From positions 23,556,364-23,620,363 of the forward strand of contig CM051028.1 of the NCBI GenBank assembly GCA_027627225.1: a DNA stretch of 64,000 bases, written 5' to 3'. Source of the DNA: Congeria kusceri. Taxonomy: Eukaryota > Mollusca > Bivalvia > Myida > Dreissenidae. How positions within the stretch are numbered: the stretch's first letter is position 1; every line of letters starts with the position of its first letter. This document shows, piece by piece, positions 45,227 to 54,792 of the stretch. Below the pieces are notes generated by a model. The model worked only from the letters and a program-made list of their open reading frames with translations, did not search any database and was not told the origin of the DNA. The position numbers were made by a program, and so were the translations under genes.

Positions 45227-45784
45227 CTGCAATATATAATGTGTACAATTCAAACTACTATTGCATATTTATTTTATGCAAAACTAACGTTACATCGAAA
45301 TATGAATAATATATTATAATTTATTTAAGTTTCTTGAATGACTAACAAGAAATGAGCGACACAAAGATAAGTCGATCAGCTGAAATGAAAGAATCCCAAT
45401 ACATTAGTTAAATAATATTCACATAATATGAATTTAATTTTGTTTATTTTTTTTGTACAATAAGGGACATTTACGTCAATCAATATGTTGTGTTAAAGTA
45501 TGTACTATTAATTTCATACATTATTTTATTTAGTTGATATATAGCGTAATTTGAAAATTGAAATACCAAACTTAGTGATAAGGAATACAAATGCCAAAGG
45601 CGAGATACAATATTTTTTTTTTATATACAGTTTTAGCTGAATGTTTACATTTATAATACCCCCCACACTCTATAAATTTCTTTACAGATAAACAAGTTGC
45701 ACCAAGAAACGTGAAGATAACATATTTTTACTATTTTGTGATTGAAACGTACTAGACTGCTGAAATGTATCTTTATTTTCGAGC

Positions 45785-45880
45785 TCCACGAGAAGTATTG
45801 ATTCCTGGTGTGGCGGCGTCACTTATTAACCAGGGGTAGAATCGTATTCATCTTTATTCACTCTGTTCATTTCTGATCCG
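45785..45880 (-). pseudogene. Cytoplasmic exon, pseudogene copy
   Basis: DEYDST and, in another frame, SDAATPG match EYDSIPRNVSDAATPG of the right copy. A one-base shift and TAA codons break the frame between them. Confidence 0.75.
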
Positions 45881-46616
45881 AAACCGGGCTCAAGTTGTTT
45901 TACAATTACGTAGTTGTGGATTTAAGAACACACATGTTTCGCTGAATCTGTGTATTACAACCTCAGTATATGTTGTTTTCTCGTTGTTATTTACGCTACT
46001 AGTTTTGCTGAAGTAGACAATGTAGCCAAAATGGTTTTCGATCAAGTTAAACGAAATAGTTATATTTTGAAGAAAATTACTTAGTATCAATTGTTCTGGC
46101 TCCTGTCTAAATATTTTAAACTAAATGAATTTTTGTTTGTTTCAATTGTCATTGGAAATAAGGCTTACCTGCATACTAACTTAAAACTAAATATAAGTAT
46201 GTCATGAAAATGTTGTATTTTATTAGGAAAAACAGTAATACAATTACAAAATCTGTTATGCTGTTTTCACGTCAATTTTATATAAATCTAAAGACACCGA
46301 GATTAATTGTCGCAAACTGATATATCAACGTTAACAAAAACTCTTAATGATATTATATTGTATTACACATTTACATAACTATTGTTAAATAATTGTTCGA
46401 ATGGGTAAAATCAACTATACCGTTAAGTTCCAACTTTTATAACAATACCTGAAGTATTAAAGAAATAGCATTTTAATCCATCCAAAATGTAACATAGAAG
46501 TGATGACGAAATACTTCTAGAATATGATTTTTGAATTTCAAAACCACCGTAGCATAGACATACTTCTATTTACCTTTCATCGTTCCTATTTTTTTCCTAC
46601 GTGATCCTTTTTTATT

Positions 46617-46790
46617 CCCCTCACGTGTGTGAAGCAGATTTCGATCTCCTGAAGGCGGCCACCGAGCCGACGCCGACGAGAAACCGGACTGCAAGGCCTC
46701 CAGCCCCATTGCCGACGAAGACCGCAATATACGAGGATTCCGTTAGATTATCGGGCTATCTGTCCATTGAATTGTCTAAAACAGTATGTC
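46617..46790 (-). pseudogene. Membrane-spanning exon, pseudogene copy
   Basis: The CTGTTTTAG acceptor and AAAG|GTAAAT donor are intact, but the frame starts with TAG. The membrane segment (SSYIAVFVG...AVRFLVGVGS) has gained an arginine, and HT is followed by TGA. It is about 85% identical to 56640-56810. Confidence 0.85.
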
Positions 46791-47689
46791 TTGGAATGCG
46801 ATAAACATGTTTAATCACTCAATTCAGTGAAAGGTTTTAGAATATAAAATTATAAAAAACTACGTAGTATATTTCACATATGCTTGTTTATCTCTGAACA
46901 TGAATTACTGACAATGAACATACATGTACCACGTTGAATAAATGTCGCCTCTTATAACACGGTGTTAAAGCGAATCGGTACCCTCTCCGTTAAAAATAAC
47001 CCAATACGCACCCTCTCCGTTACATTAGCTGCCTCCCTCCATTATAAACCAACACGGAAAACTACCGGTAGGTCAATTACACGTTAATAAAAATATGATT
47101 CTATCGCTATCATTGGAGTGTTATTGGTTTCATGTAACATCTTGGACATTGCACTACTTAAATATCGTGTATTTCACTCTACACAGTCTGCTTTCTTGAA
47201 ATAGTGAAAACAGTTCTGAACTGTGACTGACATTTCCTAATTTGAGTGATATTTTGTGTCGTTTTTTCCTTTGTTGAATAAAAAGCCTGCGTAGCATGAG
47301 CGTAACTTAGTTTTGAAATGATTCCCCGATGCATGTATGATGTTACCGATAGCATAATTGGTAGAACAATGATATAAATAACATAAACCTAGGCGACGAC
47401 ACAGTATAGCAAGATACATGTAACCTCTCCGTATGAGGAACGGGTAACCTCTCCGTCGCCACAGCTTTTATTCAATGATATTTTTGAAACATACAAAAAC
47501 AGCTTTTTCGTCATCAACTCTTATTGATTTTGATTCACAATTGCTAGTATTCGGAATTTGGGTACTGTTATTTGTTCGCAAAATGGCACATACGTAAAGA
47601 TTATGCACAGTTACGGCAGTTCACGACCTATTAAATGCGTATAAGCAACTTTTGCCTTTTTAGCTAGACTACCGGCATTAACCGAATAC

Positions 47690-48130
47690 ATATCTCTGTA
47701 ACAATTACAGATGTTCAATTGAAATTCCACGTATGTCTTAGGGTCATTATGTTAGGATACTGACAAAGACCCATGACTCTGACCTGCAATTTAGCAGAAG
47801 TATGCCCCTTTTTATAATAAGAAAAATCAGGTTAACGTTTGCGTGCAACAAGATTATATGTTTACTTCAGATATTCAATTAAAACTTCACACATGTCTTC
47901 ATGGGATATTATATAAGATCAAATGGTTAAGGCCTATAACTGTGACATGCATTTTGAGCAGAATTATGCCCTTTTGTACTTAGAATTATTCAGGTTAAAC
48001 TTTTCCAGAAAGTTCATGCCTCTGTAACTACTACATATATTCAATTGAAACTTTACACGTGTTCGGGTCATTATATAAGGTCGCTGGCCAAGGCACATAA
48101 ATCGGACAAAGAAGTATGAATAGTCAAGCG
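47690..48130. repeat. Tandem repeat, about 160-bp units, inside the 3.36-kb element
   Basis: Three diverged units carry TATTCAATTGAAACTTTACA, GGGTCATTATATAAGG and GCAGAATTATGCCC. Confidence 0.65.
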
Positions 48131-48489
48131 CGAGAGGCTCTTGTTTGAATTGATCTGTGACTGTTGTTGCACAGTGTCTTGTAATTATTATCATATTATA
48201 CTTAATGGTCACAAGTTTATAATTATACGGTCAATAAACCCGGATATTTTTATACACGGCTTTACAATACGCATTGGATTAAGGAAATAAATCAAAGTAT
48301 TCAAATTACGAATTATATTTAGTTTGATGACGACTGTTGATCTTTAATCGATCTAGTGTGTGATGTTTCTTAAAAGGAAGACAAGCATTTTTACAGCTTA
48401 TAGATTTTAATCTTCTCCGATACCAACACGTAATGTAACTAACTAGTTACAACAATAGGAATATACTATTATCTAAGCAGTGTAACACG

Positions 48490-48840
48490 ATACATCAGGC
48501 TAGCGCCAGGGGTGAAAACAAGATACTAAATAGTGGTTTAAGTACTTGTCTAATGACTAAGAGGACCTCGGTTCGAATCTAACTGATGTATTTTCGGCGT
48601 AGCTGTCTAAGCCAACTTTTGGCCTTTCTTAATATCCAATTAAATATTGTGACATTTTCTCGCCATTGTGTCAGTGGTCGCAGATGTACTATAGTACTTT
48701 CCACACGCTTACTGGGTGTCCAAGTGGGATCTGTGGGCCTTATTGACAACAATGGCCCCTCTTGTTGGCTGTCCATATTTACCTTTTTAGGCTGATGGGG
48801 CCAACTATTTCCTTTCCGTTTTGCGTCTTTAAAAATATTA
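48490..48840. repeat. Possible tRNA-derived repeat inside the 3.36-kb element
   Basis: GGTTCGAATCTAAC near 48570 looks like a box B, and GTGGTTTAAGTACTTG lies about 40 bp upstream. No second copy in the window confirms it. Confidence 0.3.
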
Positions 48841-50338
48841 TATTATCATAAAGTGTGGAACGCATTGGCAATAATTATAAAGCATCGCAAAATGCGTTTA
48901 AGCGTCTTTTAAGTGTCTGTTTCCGGAGTTACCGCTAGATGTCACATTTTCATTGTTATTATTAGAGCTTTAAATATATTAAGTTAAAGTTGATTGATAC
49001 AGTCACTTGCAGACAGCCTTGTGATGGCACAAGTCTGTTCAAAGATAATTCGCTCAACTATTAAAGAGCGTTTTAAATAATATATTAGGGATATAAAGAA
49101 TACATGGTATGTGCCCAGATGGAGAAAGTTTATCCGGTGAGGCTTAGAAAATAAATATAGGGCAAGCTTTAGCATTTGATATAATGAAAACAAGGCGCAT
49201 TTCTTAAGTACAAAATATAAGCAAATAATGTATCCATATTATTATTATTATTATTATGCGATGTCAAATTTATTTGTTTTATAATGCTGACATAAACTCA
49301 AAAATATTTTTAATTGTAGTTGCTTATTAATAATGATACATTTTCATTTTTTAGGAAAATGTCACTGTAATAATTTTCGTTTGGAATTAAATGATTCTAA
49401 ATGAACGTGTCCGGCGGTGTTTATTACTCGAAGTTTAACGAATACAGTGCTTTTGTTACGCACTATCGCGTTATTTCGTTTACATGTATGTGCACCTATT
49501 TTTGTTTTGTTTTTATAACTCACGATACAACGCGTAATTCTAAGCCCTATATAGATATGTCAAAACGGTTCTAAATAGTTTATCGAATCACGGTTAACAG
49601 GCCGCAAAAAGATAATAAATACACTTGTTTTTGCTAAATGCATAAACGGCATTTTTCTCTGAAAATCGCGTGTATCGTTGTATTTAAGCACCAAAGCGGT
49701 TGAGTTCTACACATCTTTAGTTGAAACGATTTTTTTTAAAGAAATCATCCCCGTATCACTAACCGTATAGATAAGAACTCCTGTGCGTATTAATGAACTA
49801 TAACGGAGAGGTTACAGGTACCACAGAGAGGATACAGGTACCACAAAAAATGTATTAACTGAGAGGATACTGGTGCCGCTGTGACTCTCATTTTATTTGT
49901 TTTGAACATATTTAAGGCAACATTTATCTCCTTTGTGTGATTTTTACTAATAGAATATCAGTCGAGAATGTACAAAACAGGAATTGACAGAAACCGATAC
50001 GAATATAGACATAAATGTCAAATGTAAATATGTGTGGTTGAAGACTTTCTCAAATTGTTGTCTTTCATTTCAGTTCCTTGTTGCAATTGTACAAAATACA
50101 AACATGCTTTTTCATAGCTTAATGATGCCAGTGTTCCATACGCCATAAATTTTCAAGCAACTTACCCCTTAACTACCGTTTTTTCTGTGTTGTTCGATGC
50201 CTCCGTATACCAAAACCTGCTGATTTAACGGAGAGGGGCAGGTAACGTAACGGAGAGGGGGCGTTTTGGGTTATTTTTAACGGAGAGGGTACCGATTCGC
50301 TTTAACACCGTGCGAAAGGAATTGTAACATAACTAACC

Positions 50339-50645
50339 AATTTCAACACACGTCCCATGCTAACTCCACGTCTTATTAGCTACATGTCCCATGCTCACGC
50401 CACGTCTTACTAGTATTAGCTATAACCTTCCATGCTCACTCCACGTCTTATTAGCTACACGGCCCATGCTCACGCCACGTCTTACTAGTGTAAGCTACAA
50501 GTCCCATGCTCACTCCACGTCTTACTAGTAACAGCTACACGTCCCATGCTCACTCCACGTCTTACTAGTAACAGCTACACGTCCCATGCTCACTCCACGT
50601 CTTATTAGCTCACGACCCATGCTCACTACACGTTTTATTAGCTTG
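50339..50645. repeat. Minisatellite derived from the 3' end of a sushi exon
   Basis: About seven to eight units of 30-44 bp carry GTCCCATGCTCACTCCACGT and CTTATTAGCT or CTTACTAGTAACAGCTACAC. On the minus strand each unit reads ANKTWSEHGT, the end of the adjoining sushi exon. The right copy has this segment once (57045-57078). Confidence 0.9.
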
Positions 50646-50775
50646 ACAGACAGTTCAACATGTACCCGGCATTACAGGTCATGAACGTCGTGGATCCGTA
50701 GTCAGTGACAATACTTGCATTAGGTATAATGACGCCGTTTGGAATTGTCATCGAATTGACGGAAGAGATTACTGG
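50640..50775 (-). pseudogene. Sushi exon remnant, left copy
   Basis: IPNGVIIPNASIVTDYGSTT followed by FMTCNAGYML is a sushi module. Its frame breaks before the VCQANKT end, where the minisatellite begins. Confidence 0.75.
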
Positions 50776-51039
50776 AAGTCATAAGGGCAACAGTAAAACG
50801 ACCGAGTATTCAATGACTGGTCCAACATAAAGTTAAGTGCTTTTCTTGAACAAACCGAAGTTATAACGAATATTTTTTGACATCCGTGATCAATTGTGTA
50901 AATGTTAATGCATTTTCTCGGAAGGACTCACAAATGATAAACTTAGAACACTCCTTTATACGTTTTTTATCGCACATGTCTTGGAAATACGTTTCTTGTA
51001 TGGTTAACTGTATGGATTTGCACTTATATTGTTTTTTAC

Positions 51040-51165
51040 CTAGTTATTTGCTCACACGTTTTGAATTCGCTCCGCGTCCCATCACACAAGGACACGTTCA
51101 CGTGCAATGTAGCCAAATCGCACTCCAGCGCGGTGGTAGAATTGCACGTGGTAGCGGGTGATACT
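51040..51165 (-). pseudogene. Sushi exon remnant, left copy, second module
   Basis: NSTTALECD, NVSLCDGTRSEFKTC and EQIT match the modules at 57490-57660 and 58900-59070. The N-terminal cysteine region is lost and the signature tryptophan is arginine. A GTAAAA donor follows. Confidence 0.75.
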
Positions 51166-51609
51166 ACATGTACTAACCACTAGAAGAAGTGCATTTGACA
51201 TGACAATTCACAGCAAGACATTGAATTTCATTACAAAATTTCCTTTCTAGCAAAACATGCACGCATAATTCACTTGCTTTTAGTTTCCTTTCTCGTCAAC
51301 AGTCTTTCTACCATGTCAGCGTTTTGATTATCATCAGTTACCATAACTATGTGATCTCGTGTAAACATTTCCTATTTTGAGAAGAAATATATCTAAATAA
51401 AACACACTTCTTGAACCAGATAATTTAAAGTAATACAGACATTGGCGAATATCTTCATATAATCTTATCAATGCAATATGCAGCTACGAATAGAGAGTTC
51501 TGTTGCAAATGACTTAATGTCTGACATTCTTGTATTGAAATTAGTCTTACTAGTCAGTAATTCACGTTTATCAGTTACTTGACCATCTCAAATGATTGGT
51601 AATAATGAT

Positions 51610-51920
51610 CTTTGTTTGTTTGTTTTGTTGGGGTTTTTCGCCGTTTTAAACAGTATTTCAGTCATATCAGGGCGGTCAGTTAACCTACTCACTTTTTTCC
51701 TGGGCAAGCTTAGCCGATCTAAGCGGTTTACCAGTACTAAGTGCACATACCTATGCCAGTAACTGACAACTGCCCTACTTAAATCAGAGGTAGGGGGAGA
51801 ATGGCCGTAGAAATAATTTCATGACCAATCCCCACACAAGTTATGTGGCCGGGCTGGGGTTCGAACTCACGATCCCCGGATTGACAGTCTAGCGCTCTAC
51901 CAACTGAGCTATCCGGATCT
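51610..51920 (-). mobile_element. tRNA-derived SINE, family 1, copy 3, with 12-bp target duplication
   Basis: An inverted copy of the SINE at 10224 and 33085, bounded by the perfect duplication GGTAATAATGAT (51598-51609 and 51921-51932). The head (GAGTTCGAACCCCAGCC in reverse) lies at the right end and the GTTTGTTTGTTT tail at the left. Confidence 0.95.
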
Positions 51921-51959
51921 GGTAATAATGATTTAATTTAGGCATTTATTCCAAAAAAA

Positions 51960-52027
51960 CTATTACTACTACTACTACTACCACCTAAACTCTACTACTA
52001 CTACTGCTACTAAAACTACTACTACTA

Positions 52028-52079
<52 letters not shown>

Positions 52080-52082
52080 AAC
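51960..52082. repeat. (ACT)n microsatellite
   Basis: About 35 ACT units with few interruptions. The poly-valine frame on the other strand is an artefact. Confidence 0.95.
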
Positions 52083-52336
52083 TGCGGTCACGTGATGAGA
52101 TAGCTTACTGTTCACAGCCCGCCCATCGACCCGGAACAGTCGTTCGATGAAGGTCATGGTGTTGATCGCACTCCTAGCGCAGCTCCTTTTTCCAGGAATT
52201 GTACGGAACAAAGGACTGAGTGACACTCAATGATGGAGATGTAGCCTAAGGACCCGAGGAAATGTGACATCAACATGTCGTATTGCGTTTTGCTGCGATG
52301 AGAATTTGCTCCTATTTCTTCAGAATGATATTCCAC

Positions 52337-53035
52337 TTAGTGCATGAAGATCCTCAAGACCTCTTTAATGCCTTCATTCTGTAGAACACTCGGCAACTGT
52401 CTCAGTGCCCAAGGTACATGTCGAACCCGCGTTGTGAACCAATGCGGCTCGTCCATTCCCAGAACCCCTCGAGCTGCCAGGGATGTAGACTGGAGCGTGT
52501 TAACCAGCTCGGAACTGTTGGCATGTCTTGTGACACTAATGTTCCTAATTATGGTAACATAGTTCAGTGATTGTAATAAATTACCGACAAAAAAAGTCTC
52601 CGTCATGTTTAGTATCATTGATTTAAGCAACCCGGTTTCCTTCTCGTGTTCGTTTTCTACCTCATTTACAAACGTCTGAAAGGCCTCTAGGAGTTCCTCG
52701 TTACTAATGAGGTCAAGCAGGTGACTGAACGCCCACGGGAGCATGTAGGACGTGAACAGTTCCGGCGGGTGGTCCATACTCAGCAGTGGGAACGCGGCTA
52801 CAGCGGTCCCTCGTAGCGTCTGTATCCAGTCTGGATGTTCAATCAGTGTAGTCATGGCAAATATCAGCAAACTCTTGTCGTCGAAGCTGTTCAACAAATT
52901 GTTGACCGCGTCCGGAGTAAGTGCCTGTGCATTTGTTACCTGGACGACTCCTTGCAACAATGTACCACAAATCAGGACCGGCAACAGTATTAATTTCACA
53001 TGCAATTTGCCACAATGTATCTTTAACACGAACAA
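52337..53035 (-). CDS. Unknown secreted protein with two internal repeats (exon, 231-232 residues)
   Basis: An uninterrupted frame of about 700 nt. Near its start is a hydrophobic segment (KLILLPVLICGTLLQ) with a plausible signal-peptidase site near TNAQA. The mature part is helical and contains two copies of one module of about 55 residues. In the first, TLRGTAVAAFPLLSMDHPP leads to LPWAFSHLLDLISNEELLEA. In the second, TLQSTSLAARGVLGMDEPH leads to VPWALRQLPSVLQNEGIKEV. Shared positions are TL..T..AA...L.MD.P, PWA and NE...E....F. NMTE and NISV are possible glycosylation sites. No ATG opens the frame: its first codon is TTG after an in-frame TAA, so the true start is probably in an upstream exon joined at an AG such as GTGTTAAAG. 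I do not recognise the family. Confidence 0.65.
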   Translation of the reverse strand: MFVLKIHCGKLHVKLILLPVLICGTLLQGVVQVTNAQALTPDAVNNLLNSFDDKSLLIFAMTTLIEHPDWIQTLRGTAVAAFPLLSMDHPPELFTSYMLPWAFSHLLDLISNEELLEAFQTFVNEVENEHEKETGLLKSMILNMTETFFVGNLLQSLNYVTIIRNISVTRHANSSELVNTLQSTSLAARGVLGMDEPHWFTTRVRHVPWALRQLPSVLQNEGIKEVLRIFMH

Positions 53036-53964
53036 AATGTAATTACATTACTTTTACCGCAATGTTACAAAATGTGACATTAACTATGTTGTGCTATGTT
53101 ATTTAAATTCACTGTTCATTACTAAAATAGGTTTTGTTAATACATCCCATCAAGATTCGTTCAGCTTTAAAGACGTTATTGTGCTCTGATAGAAGCGCAT
53201 GTTCGAGACACCAGGCTGCTGTCGGAAGAAGTATATACTCCAGCCTTTGGAAAAAAGTGTAGCGTTGAAACAACTCAATATAATTATGTTTTAAATTCGT
53301 CTAGAGTGTTTGCTGTCGTTAATTTGCCATTGACCTAATGATATGATGACGCTTTAGTGATTGTATAGCTCTCTGTGATTACACATGTCTTGCTTGCAAG
53401 GACAGATGACGTAACGACCAGGACTTTCAAGAGAAAATATCGCTATTTATCATGTAACCCACTCATAGAAGACCAAGATGACTGACGTTAACGTCTTGCT
53501 GACGTTCTTTTTCATATTGCTGTAGTAGATTGAAAACCACTGCAGTGATTGCAGTAAACCTATTGTTGTATGGGTACTATAATATGCAGTTATTTATCGA
53601 GCTTGTTTATAGTGTAATGATGAATATAAAAAAAAGTCTGCAAACACTTGTGTTGCGTGTTATAAGTAATATTTAATTTTTATGGTAAAGTTTTTATTGT
53701 ATTCTGTTGCTGTTTCCACCACAAGTTAATTCCCAGTTTAACATGATAACATGTTTCCAAGACGAACTTCCGCATGAAATATGTGCGCACGGACACTGTC
53801 CGCTGACGAGCACGCACAGGCACATACTTTTCATACAGACGTCGATAACACTGGTGTGGTATCTGGATAAAGGACATACGTTATCGAAATGAGAGAAACG
53901 TTTCAGATCAAAGATTATTTCCCCGCTAATCAGATATTTTAGTAAAAAAAATAAATCCAAGACG
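53036..53964. other. Spacer, no gene recognised
   Basis: AT-rich. Overlapping open frames at 53680-53960 on both strands (HTSVIDVC..., HRHILFIQTS...) have no conserved motif. The first exon of the 52337-53035 gene may be hidden here. Confidence 0.35.
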
Positions 53965-54135
53965 ACAATTTACGCTTTTACGGTATTTTCTGTTTTTAGG
54001 TAGTCTCCTCTAAACATAAATCCACTGTAGGCGAAAAGTGCCGTCCTGGATCAGCCTGTGCGGACTGCACAGGCTGATCCGGGACGAGCACTTTACGCAC
54101 ATGCATTATGGAAGGGTTTCCCACGACACGGCTGT
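53965..54135. mobile_element. Palindromic MITE, copy 3 (truncated)
   Basis: Matches the right two thirds of 444-702: TTTACGGTATTTTCTG, ATAAATCCACTGTAGGCG, GATCAGCCTGTGCGGACTGC, then CTTTACGCACATGCATTATG and TTTCCCACGACACGGC. The left hairpin is missing. Confidence 0.85.
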
Positions 54136-54767
54136 GCTGTATTTGAACGAACTATACTAAACTGACGGCGTTGTTTCCAACTATCTCATCCTTATTGATT
54201 ACAGGTTGTCGTGTTTGTGTATTTTTAAGATTTAGTCCAAGCCCGCTCCTTTCTGTGTAGACCCTACTGTAGACAAGAATAAATAAACGAATGGCAACTT
54301 CGTATTTGCCAGAGGTTAATGTATGAATGTGTAATGTGCATTTAAATTTGATTTAATGAATATGTAATCTCGCTTTTATCTAGGTTGATAAAAATGTTTA
54401 TTTTTTATATTAAAAATCATTTACAGTAGCATAAATGATGTTGAAAATATATGATGTATTTTTATACGATGATTTTTTGTGGTAAATTCATATTATAAGT
54501 AACTTAAGGCAATTATTTAAGTTTCCTTCACTGATTTTGTAGCATAATTTTACTTATCATATTCCATTCATCTTAACGCGCTTGAACAACTGTATCTGTT
54601 TGTTCTTCTTTATTCTGTTCTGCAGTGTAAGATTATATTTTATTTCATTAGTGGTCATAGAAACAATATTTTCATGAGTGGCGATTTGAGCATGTGATTA
54701 AACAGATTTGACATTCATTGTCATTTAATTCAAGATTTTATTAAACTCGTGTAATTTGTTTACATAC
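54136..54767. other. Downstream of the sushi gene, no exon identified
   Basis: The terminal coding exon and 3'UTR of the right-hand sushi gene should lie here, but I could not fix its borders. The DNA is very AT-rich. Confidence 0.35.
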
Positions 54768-54792
54768 CTTTGTTTCCGGTCCTCACGAAAAC
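54768..54792 (-). CDS. 25-nt cytoplasmic exon
   Basis: TTTACAG|GTTTTCGTGAGGACCGGAAA...|GTATGT. It continues the frame of the exon at 55332-55477 (GFREDRKQ) and is conserved in the left copy. Confidence 0.55.

Larger units (their letters stand above)
46958..50312. mobile_element. 3.36-kb element with long terminal inverted repeats starting CACGGTG
   Basis: The left end CACGGTGTTAAAGCGAATCG continues with GTACCCTCTCCGTTAAAAAT. The right end is its reverse complement (ATTTTTAACGGAGAGGGTAC ... CGATTCGCTTTAACACCGTG). The match is near perfect for about 60 bp. The word CCTCTCCGT recurs near the left end (46982, 47011, 47427, 47448) and its complement near the right end (49803, 50228, 50252, 50277), as expected of transposase-binding sites. 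No transposase frame is seen, so it is non-autonomous. The paralogous right copy lacks it, which confirms an insertion, but no clear target duplication is visible. Confidence 0.85.
44840..51170 (-). pseudogene. Degenerate left copy of the sushi-domain membrane protein gene
   Basis: Exon-by-exon paralogue of the gene at 54768-59070. In order on the minus strand: a sushi exon (51040-51165), a second sushi exon (about 50640-50770), a membrane exon (46617-46790), a cytoplasmic exon (45785-45880) and a 25-nt exon (45202-45226). Lesions: the sushi tryptophan has become arginine (CDGTRSEF), frameshifts, an in-frame TAG before the membrane segment, an arginine inside it (GGLAVRFLVGVGS), and stops in the cytoplasmic exon. 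A 3.36-kb transposable element and a minisatellite separate the sushi exons from the membrane exon. Confidence 0.8.

Noticed and set aside
46958..50312. RAG-like (ProtoRAG) transposon
   Set aside because: The CACGGTG heptamer is suggestive, but there is no RAG1/2-like frame, no nonamer pattern and no 5-bp duplication. It is kept only as a family to test.
51978..52226. Poly-valine open frame
   Set aside because: Translation of the (ACT)n microsatellite on the other strand.
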